DNA from: Aeromicrobium marinum DSM 15272 | Lineage (GTDB): Bacteria; Actinomycetota; Actinomycetes; Propionibacteriales; Nocardioidaceae | Assembly: GCF_000160775.2 (NCBI RefSeq) | Contig: NZ_CM001024.1 | Location: forward strand, 2,848,172 to 2,912,171 | Length of the DNA stretch: 64,000 nt | Direction of reading: 5' to 3' | Part shown: positions 25,552 through 33,703 of the stretch, piece by piece | Numbering within the stretch: position 1 is the first letter of the stretch | How the letters are laid out: every line of letters starts with the position of its first letter | Made by a program: the position numbers and the translations under genes | Notes under the pieces: model-generated | Told to the model about the DNA's origin: nothing | Databases searched by the model: none | Seen by the model: the letters and a program-made list of their open reading frames with translations, nothing else

Positions 25552-26705
25552 CCGACGTGCCCGTCGACCTGCTGGAGCGGGTCCGCCGACGCCTGGCCGT
25601 CGGTGTCGACGAGCCGACGGCCGGCCACGTCGCCGACGCCCTGCGGGCCGAGACGCACATGTGCGGCAGTGACACGGTGCTGGCGATCCTCGACCGCCTG
25701 CGACGGGAGAGTCGCGGGATCGGCGCCCTCGAGCCCCTGGTCTCGCTCCCCGGCGTGACCGACGTGCTGGTCAATGGGGCGGAGGCGGTGCACCTCGACC
25801 GCGGTCACGGACTGGAGCTGACCGACGTGTCGTTCGGCTCCGACGCCGAGGTGCGGCGGCTCGCCCAACGGCTAGCGGCCCAGGCCGGCCGACGGCTCGA
25901 CGACGCGAGCCCGTGGGTCGATGCCCGGCTCCCCGACGGCACGCGGTTCCATGCCGTTCTCGCACCCGTGGCCCGCCCCGGGACGGTCATCTCGCTCCGG
26001 GTCCCGTCGCGACGCACGTTCTCGTTGGCCGAGCTGGTGGCGGCGGGTGCCGTCGGACCGGCCGGGGCGACCGTCCTGCGGCAGCTGGTGGCGGCCCGTC
26101 TGTCGTTCGTCGTGTCCGGGGGGACCGGCTCCGGCAAGACCACCGTGCTCTCCGCCCTGCTCGGCGAGGTGCCTGCGGCCGAGCGGATCGTGGTCGTCGA
26201 GGACGCCACCGAGCTGCGACCCGACCATCCGCACGTGGTGGGCCTGGAGGCCAGGCCGGCCAACGTCGAGGGCGCGGGGGTCGTGACGGTGCGCGACCTC
26301 GTCCGGCAGGCGCTGCGGATGCGACCCGACCGGCTCGTCGTCGGCGAGGTGCGGGGCGCCGAGGTCGTCGATCTGCTGGCCGCCCTCAACACCGGTCACG
26401 AGGGCGGGTGCGGCACGGTGCACGCCAACTCCGCCGCCGACGTCCCTGCCCGGTTCGAGGCTCTCGGGGTCGCCGGGGGACTGCCCCGCGACGCGGTGCA
26501 CAGTCAGGTGGCGGCCGGACTCGACGCCGTCCTGCACCTGGGCAGGGCGGCGGACGGACGCCGCCGCATCGAGCACCTGGCCGCCGTGGTCGTCGACCCG
26601 TCCGGCCGGGTGAGCGCGGTCCCGGCGATCGTGATGGCAGGCGGCGCTGCGCGACCGGGGCCGGCCCACGACGCCCTCGCCGCCAGGCTCGAGCGTGGCC
26701 GATGA
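25548..26705 (+). CDS. tadA: TadA/CpaF-family secretion ATPase
   Basis: A 385-residue hexameric ATPase powering Tad pilus assembly at the inner face of the membrane. Motifs: SGGTGSGKTTV (Walker A, residues 190-200), VVVEDATELRP (Asp box), RQALRMRPDRLVVGEVRGAE (Walker B), and GHEGGCGTVHANS (His box). The N-terminal part carries VTDVLVNGAEAVHLDRG of CpaF proteins. It starts with GTG overlapping the Ssd stop, and overlaps tadB by 4 bp. All catalytic motifs are intact. Confidence 0.92.
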   Translation: MTDVPVDLLERVRRRLAVGVDEPTAGHVADALRAETHMCGSDTVLAILDRLRRESRGIGALEPLVSLPGVTDVLVNGAEAVHLDRGHGLELTDVSFGSDAEVRRLAQRLAAQAGRRLDDASPWVDARLPDGTRFHAVLAPVARPGTVISLRVPSRRTFSLAELVAAGAVGPAGATVLRQLVAARLSFVVSGGTGSGKTTVLSALLGEVPAAERIVVVEDATELRPDHPHVVGLEARPANVEGAGVVTVRDLVRQALRMRPDRLVVGEVRGAEVVDLLAALNTGHEGGCGTVHANSAADVPARFEALGVAGGLPRDAVHSQVAAGLDAVLHLGRAADGRRRIEHLAAVVVDPSGRVSAVPAIVMAGGAARPGPAHDALAARLERGR

Positions 26706-27502
26706 TCCTCACCGTCGCCGCCATGGCCTGCACGGCCGGGGCCGTCGCCCTGCGGTGGCCGCCCCCGCGGTGGGTGGCCGGCCACCGGCTCGGCCGACCG
26801 TCCTCCTCGGTCCGGTGGCCGCTGGTCGGCGCTGCGGTCCTCGGCGCGATGGTGATCGGGTTCGCGGTCGACGTGCTCGACCGTCCCCCGGTGCTGCTGC
26901 TCGTCGCCGCCGGCACGGGGGTCGCCTGGTTCGTGGTCCGGCAGGTCCGCGCGACCCGCCGGCGCGACCGACGCGACCGGGCCCGGGAGGAGACCACCGA
27001 GGTCATCGACCTGCTCGCCGCGGAGCTGCGGGCCGGCGGGTCCCCGCACCGCGCGGTCCCGTCGCTGTCCGCCGACCTGCCGGTCCTTCTCCCCGTGGCG
27101 CGGGCGATGGCCCTCGGCGGCGACGTGGCCGGGGCCTTCCGCGAGCTCGCCACGGGCGCCGGTCGCGAGGGTTTCGCCGCCCTGGGGGCCGCCTGGCAGG
27201 TGGCCGAGCGTTCCGGCGCGCCGGTCTCGTCGGTGCTGGAGCGGGTGGCCGCCTCGGCCCGGGAGGACGCCGAGAACGCCCGCGAGGTGCGGGCCGGAGC
27301 AGCGCCGGCCCGCGCGTCGGGCCGCCTGATGGCTCTGCTGCCGCTGGTGGGACTCGGGCTCGGCGCCGGCATCGGGGCCGATCCGGTGGCCGTCGTCACC
27401 GGATCGATCGTCGGTGCCACATCCGTGACCTCGGGTGTCGGTCTGGCCTGCCTCGGGGTGGTCTGGGTCGACCGCATCGCCGACCGCGCGGAGGTGACCT
27501 GA
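26702..27502 (+). CDS. tadB: TadB-like inner-membrane platform protein
   Basis: A 266-residue type II secretion F-domain protein. Hydrophobic segments lie near residues 1-20, 40-60, 62-80, 205-225 and 230-255, with the cytoplasmic domain VIDLLAAELRAGGSPHRAV between them, typical of GspF/TadB. It forms the membrane platform with TadC on which TadA acts. It is encoded directly between tadA (4-bp overlap) and tadC (no gap). Confidence 0.88.
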   Translation: MILTVAAMACTAGAVALRWPPPRWVAGHRLGRPSSSVRWPLVGAAVLGAMVIGFAVDVLDRPPVLLLVAAGTGVAWFVVRQVRATRRRDRRDRAREETTEVIDLLAAELRAGGSPHRAVPSLSADLPVLLPVARAMALGGDVAGAFRELATGAGREGFAALGAAWQVAERSGAPVSSVLERVAASAREDAENAREVRAGAAPARASGRLMALLPLVGLGLGAGIGADPVAVVTGSIVGATSVTSGVGLACLGVVWVDRIADRAEVT

Positions 27503-28201
27503 GTGCTGCCGGCCCTCGTCGTCGCAGCGGCGGTGTGGTTGGTCGTGCCCGGTCCGCCGCTGCGACGGCGGCGTGCCCTCACCGCCGAGGAGCGACCGCG
27601 TCGTCGACCACCCCCCGGACTCGTCGTCGGCGTGCTCACCGTCGGTACCGGCATCGTGGTCGTCGGTTGGCCGTGGGGGGCGGTGGTGGGCGCCGCCGCC
27701 GTGCCGACCGTCCGCCGGCTGGTGGATCGCGCCGGGACGACGGCGCGGCAGCGACGGCAGGCCGAGATGGTCCGGCTGCTGCCCGCGGCGCTCGACCTGG
27801 TGGTCACCGCGCTCGAGGCCGGTCGCTCCCCGGGGGGCGCCTTCGCGGTGGTCGCCGATGCGGCCCCGGCCCCGCTCGCGGAGGAGTTGCGCGGCCTCGC
27901 CCGTCGGCTCGAGGTCGCGGCCGACCCCCTGGACGTCTGGGACGCACTGGTGCGGGACCCGACCCTGGCCCCGGTGGGCCGCGCCCTGCGCCGGTCGGAG
28001 GTCACCGGCATGCCGGCCGCACGGGTGGTCGCCCGGGTCGCGGACGACCTGCGACGCACCCGACGGGCCGAGATCGCGCACCGCAGCCGCAGCGTCGGCG
28101 TGGCCACGGCGGCACCGCTCGGACTGTGCTTCCTGCCGGCGTTCTTCCTCGTCGGCATCGTCCCCACGGTCGTCGGCATGGTGCGGGTCGTCGCCCCGTG
28201 A
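27503..28201 (+). CDS. tadC: TadC-like inner-membrane platform protein
   Basis: A 232-residue type II secretion F-domain protein, shorter than proteobacterial TadC. LPAALDLVVTALEAGRSPGG is the F-domain start, followed by a helical cytoplasmic region (RRSEVTGMPAARVVARVADD). Membrane helices occur near residues 1-16, 40-68 and 205-230. The GTG start follows the tadB stop with no gap. About 115 bp separate it from the pilin gene, long enough for a separate promoter or processing site. Confidence 0.85.
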   Translation: MLPALVVAAAVWLVVPGPPLRRRRALTAEERPRRRPPPGLVVGVLTVGTGIVVVGWPWGAVVGAAAVPTVRRLVDRAGTTARQRRQAEMVRLLPAALDLVVTALEAGRSPGGAFAVVADAAPAPLAEELRGLARRLEVAADPLDVWDALVRDPTLAPVGRALRRSEVTGMPAARVVARVADDLRRTRRAEIAHRSRSVGVATAAPLGLCFLPAFFLVGIVPTVVGMVRVVAP

Positions 28202-28316
28202 CCCGGCCGACCGGTCCACACCCGCGCAGGCGTCCACAGGCGGCCGTCCGGTCCGCACCGCGGGACCGGTCGACCACATCTTCCCGGCGACACATCACCT
28301 CACGGAAGGACCTTCC

Positions 28317-28502
28317 ATGAACCAGCACCACGCACCGCGTACCCGTCCCGACGAGCGCGGCATGACGACGGCCGAGTACGCCGTCGGCACCGTCGGCGCC
28401 TGCACGGTCGGCGGCGTGCTCGTCAAGATCGGCCAGAGCGAGTGGTTCGGCGACCTCGTCCGCGGCGTCCTGGACAAGATCCCCTCGATCCTGCCGTTCT
28501 GA
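28317..28502 (+). CDS. DUF4244 Flp-like prepilin
   Basis: A 61-residue small pilin. A short basic leader (residues 1-15) ends in DERG, followed by MTTAEYAVGTVGACTVGGVL, the hydrophobic processed N terminus with the conserved Glu at +5 of type IV/Flp pilins. Cleavage is expected between Gly15 and Met16, probably by a prepilin peptidase encoded elsewhere because none is in this locus. An RBS (GGAAGGA) precedes the ATG. It is the main pilus subunit candidate of the Tad apparatus. Confidence 0.85.
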   Translation: MNQHHAPRTRPDERGMTTAEYAVGTVGACTVGGVLVKIGQSEWFGDLVRGVLDKIPSILPF

Positions 28503-28559
28503 CCGTCCCACCCGGGCGGGGCCGGGGCCTCGCGCCCCGTCCCCGCCGCTAGGAGCAGC

Positions 28560-28724
28560 ATGTCCACCACCGAGTACACCGTCGGCACCGTCGGCGCGAT
28601 CCTCATCGCCCTCGTGCTCCATCGCCTCGGCATCGGCGACGAGATCATGGGCCTCGTCCGCGACCTGTGGGCCCGTGCCCTGGGGTTCGAGATGCCGTCG
28701 ATCGTCACCCGGCTGTTCCGATGA
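28560..28724 (+). CDS. second pilin-like protein lacking a leader peptide
   Basis: A 54-residue ORF with its own RBS (AGGAG) starts MSTTEYTVGTVGAILIALVL, which aligns with the mature N terminus of the preceding pilin from its cleavage site onward (MTTAEYAVGTVGA) and keeps Glu5. There is no upstream in-frame start: the frame is closed by the previous pilin's own stop codon at 28500-28502. The protein therefore begins where a prepilin would be cut. It overlaps tadE by 4 bp, so it is translated in the operon. It may be a pseudo-pilin, an inner-membrane partner, or an unprocessed subunit. Confidence 0.8.
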   Translation: MSTTEYTVGTVGAILIALVLHRLGIGDEIMGLVRDLWARALGFEMPSIVTRLFR

Positions 28725-29080
28725 CCGGCCGCCGACCCGACCACGGCATGGTCACCGCGGAGCTCGCGGTCATCACCCCGTTCGGCCTGGCCTTCGTCGT
28801 CCTGCTGGCGTGGGTCGTCGGCCTGGGTCACACCCAGGTCCGCCTGACCGATGCCGCACGGGAGGCGGCCCGTGTCGTCGCCCGAGGCGACTCCGTCGCC
28901 GACGCCACGGACGTCGCCCGCCGCAACGCTCCGGACGGGGCGACCGTCGAGGTCGACGAGCAGGGCGGGCTGATCACCGTGACCGTGCGGGCCGGCTCCG
29001 GGATCGCCCTGCCGGGCCTGGCCGACGTCGGTCGGCGCGAGCTGTCCGCGACGGTCACCGCCGCCGCGGAGGATCCGTGA
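28721..29080 (+). CDS. tadE: TadE-family pseudopilin
   Basis: A 119-residue protein. RPDHGMVTAELAVITPFGLAF has the TadE hallmark: a cleavable short leader ending in Gly before MVTAELA, then one transmembrane helix. The rest is a small extracellular domain starting QVRLTDAAREAARVVARGD, typical of TadE. It overlaps the leaderless pilin (4 bp) and the following TadG-like gene (4 bp, GTGA). Confidence 0.85.
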   Translation: MTGRRPDHGMVTAELAVITPFGLAFVVLLAWVVGLGHTQVRLTDAAREAARVVARGDSVADATDVARRNAPDGATVEVDEQGGLITVTVRAGSGIALPGLADVGRRELSATVTAAAEDP

Positions 29081-29433
29081 CCCGCGACCGGGGGGCCGTG
29101 TCGGTCGTCGCGGTCGTGGTCGCCGTGGGGCTCACGGTGCTCGCCCTGGTGCTGGTCCAGGCGGCGAGCCTCGTGGGCGTCCGACACACCGCGGCCGCCG
29201 CGGCGGACCTCGCCGCGCTCGCCGCCGCCCGCGCCGCCTCCGACGGGGAGGACGGGTGTGCCGCCGCGGACCGCATCGCCGACCGCAACGGTGCCGAGCT
29301 GGCCGCCTGTCGCATGGACCATGCGGTCTCGACGGTCACCGTCAGGGTCGTGAGCGACCCGTGGTGGGGGTGGCGGTGGTCGGCGGAGCAACGGGCCCGC
29401 GCGGCGCCCGTCAGCTACCTCTCCGGGTCGTGA
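29077..29433 (+). CDS. TadG-like secretion-associated membrane protein (Rv3654c-like)
   Basis: A 118-residue protein of the helicase/secretion neighbourhood TadE-like family. TRDRGAVSVVAVVVAVGLTV begins a single N-terminal transmembrane helix followed by HTAAAAADLAALAAARAA and a small domain with two Cys (GCAAAD, AACRMD) that may form a disulfide. It ends the Tad operon. Its last 19 bp overlap the convergent helicase gene, so termination of the two transcripts must overlap. Confidence 0.8.
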   Translation: MTRDRGAVSVVAVVVAVGLTVLALVLVQAASLVGVRHTAAAAADLAALAAARAASDGEDGCAAADRIADRNGAELAACRMDHAVSTVTVRVVSDPWWGWRWSAEQRARAAPVSYLSGS

Positions 29434-31718
29434 GCCGCCTCCAGCACGGCGTCGAGCAGCCGCACGGCGCCGGCCTTGTCGAGCGGCTCGTTGCCGTTGC
29501 CGCACTTGGGTGACTGCACGCACGACGGGCACCCGCGCGCGCAGGCGCAGGCGGCGATCGCGTCGCGCGTGACCCGCAGCCAGGTCGCCGCCACGTCGTA
29601 CCCGCGTTCGGCGAACCCGGCTCCTCCCGGATGTCCGTCGTGCACGAACACGGTCATCCGGCCGGTGTCGGCGTGCAGGGCGGTCGAGACCCCACCGATG
29701 TCCCACCGGTCGCAGGTCGCGAGCAGCGGCAGCAGACCGATCGACGCGTGCTCGGCCGCGTGCGCCGCGCCGGGGACGTCGACCTCGTCGAGCACCGAGC
29801 CCACCACGTCGGGGTCCAGCGTCCACCACACCGCCCGGGTGCGCAGCGACCGCACGGGCAGCTCCAGCGAGACCTCGCCCAGGGTGCCGCGGCCGACCGT
29901 GCTGAGCCGCAGGTACGACGTCACCTGGGTCATCACGTCGACCGTCCCGAGCGACACCGTGGCGCGTCCCCAGTCGGTGTGGTGGTCGGTGCCGGTGACG
30001 GTGATCTCGGTCGCCGACCGGGCCTGCGTCGTCCAGTCGGGGTCCGCCCGCCGCACGAGCGCGGCCGCGGTGTCGGGGTCGTAGCGCTCGACGAGGTAGG
30101 TCTCGCCCTGGTGCACGTAGACCGCGCCCTCGTGCACGGCGGCGTCGGCCGACCCGGCGTCGACGGTCCCCACCAGCCGGCCCGTGCCGTCGTCGACGAT
30201 CTGCACCGGCGCTCCTCCGCTGGACCGGAGGTCGGCGAGGTCCGCCGCCCGGTCGCGCCGGGTCCAGAACCAGCCCGCAGGTCGTTGCCGGAGCCACCCG
30301 GCCGCCGCTAGCGCGTCCACCCCCTCGCGGGCGCGGGGACCGAAGGTCGTCAGGTCGGTCTCGGTCAGCGGCAGCTCCTGGGCGGCGGCCGCGAGGTGCG
30401 GACCCAGGACGTACGGGTTGTCGGGGTCGAACACCGTGGCCTCGAGCGGGGCGCCGAGCAGCGCTTCGGGGTGGTGCACGAGGTAGGTGTCCAAGGGGTC
30501 GGCGCGGGCGACCAGGACGCCCAACGAGTCCTGGCCGTCGCGCCCGGCCCGACCGAACTGCTGCTGCAGCGCCGCCCGGGTCCCGGGGAACCCCACGGAC
30601 ACGACGGCGTCGAGCCCGGACACGTCGATCCCCAGCTCGAGCGCGTTGGTGGAGGCCAGCCCCAGCAGGTCCGCGGTCCGCAGGCGCTGTTCGAGCGCCC
30701 GACGTTCCTCCGGCAGGTAGCCGCCCCGGTAGGTCGCGATGCGACCGGGCAGGTCGGGGTCGATCTCGCCCACCAGGCGCTGTGCGGTGCCGGCGACGCC
30801 CTCGGCCCCCCGGCGCGACCGCACGAACACCAGGGTGCGGACCCCGCCGGCGACCAGGTCCGCCAGCAGGTGGCCGGCCTCGGTGGCCGCCGGCCGCCTG
30901 ACCGGCTCGACCGCCTCGTCGCGCCCGGGGAGCAGGGGCGGCTCCCACAGCGCGATCGTGCGCACGCCGCGCGGGGAGGCGTCGTCGGTCACCGCCGTCA
31001 CCTCCAGTCCGGTCAGGCGGCCGGCGAACTCGGCCGGGTCCGCCACCGTGGCCGACGACAGCACGAACCGGGGGTCCGCGCCGTAGTGGTGGCAGATCCG
31101 TTGCAGGCGGCGCAGCACCTGCGCGACGTGGGCCCCGAACACGCCCCGGTAGTGGTGGCACTCGTCGACCACGACGTACCTCAGGCCTCCCAGCAGCCGG
31201 GTCCAGCGGGCGTGCCCGGGCAGCACCGAGTGGTGCAGCGTGTCGGGGTTGGTCAGCACCCAGGCGGCGTGGTCGCGGGCCCAGGCCCGCTCCTCGCGGG
31301 TGTTGTCGCCGTCGACGGTGGCGACCCGCACCGCAGGATCGAGCTCGCGCACCCGTCGCCACTGGTCGGCTGCCAACGCCTTGGTCGGCGCGAGGTACAG
31401 CACGCTGGGACGTCGGTGACCCTGCAGGGCCTCACCACCTCGACCCGCGTCGAGCGCCGTCAGGGCGGGGGCCTGGAACACCAGCGACTTGCCCGACGAG
31501 GTGCCGGTCGCGACGGCGACGTGACGCCCGGCCCGCAGATGGGCCAGCGCCTCGGCCTGGTGCCCCCACAGCCGGTCGATCCCGTGCGCGGCGAACGCGG
31601 CCCGGGCGGCCGGCGCGATCCACTCGGGCCACGGCTCGACGACGGCGTCGCGGGCGGGCACCACCTCCACGTGGGTCACCCGGTCGCCGTGGCGGGCCAC
31701 GAGGTCGGCAGGTCGCAT
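29415..31718 (-). CDS. DEAD/DEAH-box helicase with DUF1998 zinc-binding domain (MrfA/YprA-like)
   Basis: A 767-residue superfamily 2 helicase. ATGTSSGKSLVFQ (motif I), VVVDECHHYRG (DECH box, motif II), VLSSATVADP (motif III), and GLASTNALELGIDV and QQQFGRAGRDGQ (motifs V and VI) are intact. The C-terminal DUF1998 region has the four-Cys cluster CACARGCPSCVQSPKC. B. subtilis MrfA of this family takes part in mitomycin-lesion repair, so a DNA repair role is likely. Rv3649 is the syntenic mycobacterial gene. The ATG lies immediately after AGGAGG. Confidence 0.88.
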   Translation of the reverse strand: MRPADLVARHGDRVTHVEVVPARDAVVEPWPEWIAPAARAAFAAHGIDRLWGHQAEALAHLRAGRHVAVATGTSSGKSLVFQAPALTALDAGRGGEALQGHRRPSVLYLAPTKALAADQWRRVRELDPAVRVATVDGDNTREERAWARDHAAWVLTNPDTLHHSVLPGHARWTRLLGGLRYVVVDECHHYRGVFGAHVAQVLRRLQRICHHYGADPRFVLSSATVADPAEFAGRLTGLEVTAVTDDASPRGVRTIALWEPPLLPGRDEAVEPVRRPAATEAGHLLADLVAGGVRTLVFVRSRRGAEGVAGTAQRLVGEIDPDLPGRIATYRGGYLPEERRALEQRLRTADLLGLASTNALELGIDVSGLDAVVSVGFPGTRAALQQQFGRAGRDGQDSLGVLVARADPLDTYLVHHPEALLGAPLEATVFDPDNPYVLGPHLAAAAQELPLTETDLTTFGPRAREGVDALAAAGWLRQRPAGWFWTRRDRAADLADLRSSGGAPVQIVDDGTGRLVGTVDAGSADAAVHEGAVYVHQGETYLVERYDPDTAAALVRRADPDWTTQARSATEITVTGTDHHTDWGRATVSLGTVDVMTQVTSYLRLSTVGRGTLGEVSLELPVRSLRTRAVWWTLDPDVVGSVLDEVDVPGAAHAAEHASIGLLPLLATCDRWDIGGVSTALHADTGRMTVFVHDGHPGGAGFAERGYDVAATWLRVTRDAIAACACARGCPSCVQSPKCGNGNEPLDKAGAVRLLDAVLEAAHDPER

Positions 31719-31805
31719 CCTCCTGAGTGTGACACCAGCGCGGATGGGTACCGGCGCGACCGGCCCGTGCGTGCCAGAATGACTGCCGTCGAGGAGAGAG
31801 TTGCC

Positions 31806-32147
31806 ATGGAGCTGTCGGTCACCCGGAGATCACTGCCGCCGTTCGAGATCGTCGAGATCGGTGGCGAGATCGACGTGTACACCGCTCCCCGGCTGCGGGA
31901 GGCCGTCGTCGCGGCGATCGACGAGGGACACACCCGGCTGGTGATCGACATCGAGCACGTGGCCTTCCTCGACTCCACCGGTCTCGGCGTGCTCGTCGGC
32001 GCGCTCAAGCGGGTGCGCGGCGACGGCGGCTCGCTCGACATCGTGTGCACCAACGACCGCCTGCTCAAGATCTTCTCGATCACGGGCCTCGACAAGGTGT
32101 TCGGGCTGCACGACAGTGTCGACGCCGCCACCGCCGTGCCGGAGTGA
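31806..32147 (+). CDS. STAS-domain anti-sigma factor antagonist
   Basis: A 113-residue RsbV/SpoIIAA-type protein. VIDIEHVAFLDSTGLGVLVGA contains the phosphorylatable Ser57 within the DSTGL motif. It should bind an anti-sigma kinase when unphosphorylated and so release a sigma factor. The ATG at 31806 follows GAGGAGAG. An in-frame ATG at 31779 precedes this RBS and is less likely. No kinase or sigma-B-like gene is adjacent, so its partner lies elsewhere. It overlaps the methyltransferase by 4 bp. Confidence 0.88.
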   Translation: MELSVTRRSLPPFEIVEIGGEIDVYTAPRLREAVVAAIDEGHTRLVIDIEHVAFLDSTGLGVLVGALKRVRGDGGSLDIVCTNDRLLKIFSITGLDKVFGLHDSVDAATAVPE

Positions 32148-33610
32148 GGCTCGCTCCTGACCTCGTCGACGCACTGCGGGCGGCCCTGACCGCGGCCGGC
32201 CACACCGTCGACGGGGTCTTCGCCCTGCTCGGCCCCGACGCGCACGCGGCACTGTCGCGCAACGAGACCGTGCCGGCCCGTCGGGCCACGGCGGACGGCT
32301 CACCCCTGTCGACCCTGGTCCGGTTGTTCCAGCTCCAGCTCGCGGTGCCGCGCGACGCCGCCGACCGGGCCCTGCCCGGCCTCGTCGACCCCCTCGTCGC
32401 GGGTGGACTGCTGCACTCGTCGGCCGGCGAGGTGCGGGCGGCGGTCGACGTGCGCCCCTACGGCGACGAGGACCACGACTGGTGGGTCGTGTGCGACCTC
32501 ACCCCGGGCCTGGACGCCGGACCGGTCCGGGTCGGGGCCGAGCACGTGCTGGGCATCAGCGAGGCGTCGTCGTCGCTGGCCCACCTCACCGTCCGGACCC
32601 CGGTGGCCCGCGCCCTCGATCTCGGCACCGGCTGCGGGGTGCAGGCGCTCCACCTCGCCCAGCACGCCGACCGTGTCGTCGCCACCGACGTCAACCCCCG
32701 GGCGCTCGCCATGGCCGAGCTGACCGCGTCCTTGAACGGTGTCACCGTCGACGTGCGCCGGGGCAGTCTCTTCGAGCCGGTGGCGACCGAACGGTTCGAC
32801 CTCGTCGCCACCAACCCGCCCTTCGTCGTCTCCCCGCCCGACGGCGACCGGCTGGTGTACCGCGAGACCGGCTTCGAGGGCGACGAGGTCGTGCGGCGCA
32901 TCGTGCAGGGCGCACCCGACCACCTGACCGAGCACGGCTGGTGCCAGGTGCTGGCCAGCTGGATCCACCCGGCCGACCAGGACTGGGCCGATCGTCTGTC
33001 CGGCTGGATCGCCCCGACCGGACTGGACGCGTGGGTGGTGCAGCGCGAGGTGCTCGACCCGGCCTCCTACGCCGAGATGTGGCTCGCCGATGCCGGGCAC
33101 CGCGGCGGTCCGGGGTACGTGGACCGCTACGACGCCTGGCTGGGGTGGTTCGAGGCGCGGGGCATCGAGGCGATGGGCTTCGGCTGGATCACCCTGCGCC
33201 GCTCCGACCGGGACGTGCCGCACGTGCGGGTCGAGGAGTGCTCGGCCCCGGTCGCCCCGCCGGTCGGCCCCGGGGCCGTGGAGTGGGCGGGTGTCTCCGA
33301 GGCTCTGGCGGCGGGCGCTCCGCTCGACCGCACGTGGCGCACCCCGGTCGACCTGGTGCAGGACACCCACGGCGCCGTGGGGGCGGCCGACCCGGAGCGG
33401 ATCGTCGTCCGGAGGCAGTTCGGTCTGCAGCGTTCCCGGCAGGTCGACACGGTCGAGGCGGCCCTGCTCTCGGCCAGCGACGGCGACCTCACGGCGGGGC
33501 AGATCCTCGACGCGGTGGCGAGTCTGCTGGACCTCGACCCGGCCGCCGTCCGCGAGCAGTACGCGCCGGCGGTGGAGTCGTTGGCCGCCGAGCTGTTCCT
33601 CCTTCCCTGA
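32144..33610 (+). CDS. SAM-dependent methyltransferase with NPPF motif (HemK/RsmC-like)
   Basis: A 488-residue protein. The N-terminal 150 residues are a winged-helix-like region seen in actinobacterial relatives. The catalytic domain has ALDLGTGCGVQALHLAQHA (SAM motif I) and LVATNPPFVV (NPPY/F motif for N-methylation of an amide or base). The long C-terminal part is specific to this group. It could modify rRNA, DNA or a translation factor. GTG at 32144 overlaps the STAS gene stop (GTGA) and gives the family start RLAPDLVDALRAAL. Confidence 0.75.
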   Translation: MRLAPDLVDALRAALTAAGHTVDGVFALLGPDAHAALSRNETVPARRATADGSPLSTLVRLFQLQLAVPRDAADRALPGLVDPLVAGGLLHSSAGEVRAAVDVRPYGDEDHDWWVVCDLTPGLDAGPVRVGAEHVLGISEASSSLAHLTVRTPVARALDLGTGCGVQALHLAQHADRVVATDVNPRALAMAELTASLNGVTVDVRRGSLFEPVATERFDLVATNPPFVVSPPDGDRLVYRETGFEGDEVVRRIVQGAPDHLTEHGWCQVLASWIHPADQDWADRLSGWIAPTGLDAWVVQREVLDPASYAEMWLADAGHRGGPGYVDRYDAWLGWFEARGIEAMGFGWITLRRSDRDVPHVRVEECSAPVAPPVGPGAVEWAGVSEALAAGAPLDRTWRTPVDLVQDTHGAVGAADPERIVVRRQFGLQRSRQVDTVEAALLSASDGDLTAGQILDAVASLLDLDPAAVREQYAPAVESLAAELFLLP

Positions 33611-33668
33611 GGCCGCGGCCCGGAGAACGTCACACCGTTTCGTTTGGCGGGCCGTTGACACCGGGGGG

Positions 33669-33674
33669 TACGGT
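33669..33674 (+). promoter_or_regulatory. possible -10 box TACGGT of topA
   Basis: TACGGT lies 29 nt before the topA ATG, in the 93-bp gap after the methyltransferase. TTGGCG 19 bp upstream is a weak -35 candidate. The leader contains CAGGAG as RBS. Confidence 0.35.
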
Positions 33675-33703
33675 GTGCCCGTCCGCCCCGGAACAGGAGT
33701 CCC

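Noticed and set aside
26386..28293. Long minus-strand open frames opposite tadB and tadC
   Set aside because: Arg/Ser/Thr-rich translations without any motif, opposite well-supported Tad genes.
28317..28724. Translation fusion of the two pilin genes as one protein
   Set aside because: A TGA stop at 28500-28502 separates them in the same frame, and the second has its own RBS; kept only as a minor possibility in the pilin finding.
33655..33660. TTGACA sequence before topA as a -35 box
   Set aside because: It lies only 8 bp from the TACGGT -10 candidate, far short of the usual 16-19 bp, and no other -10 fits downstream.
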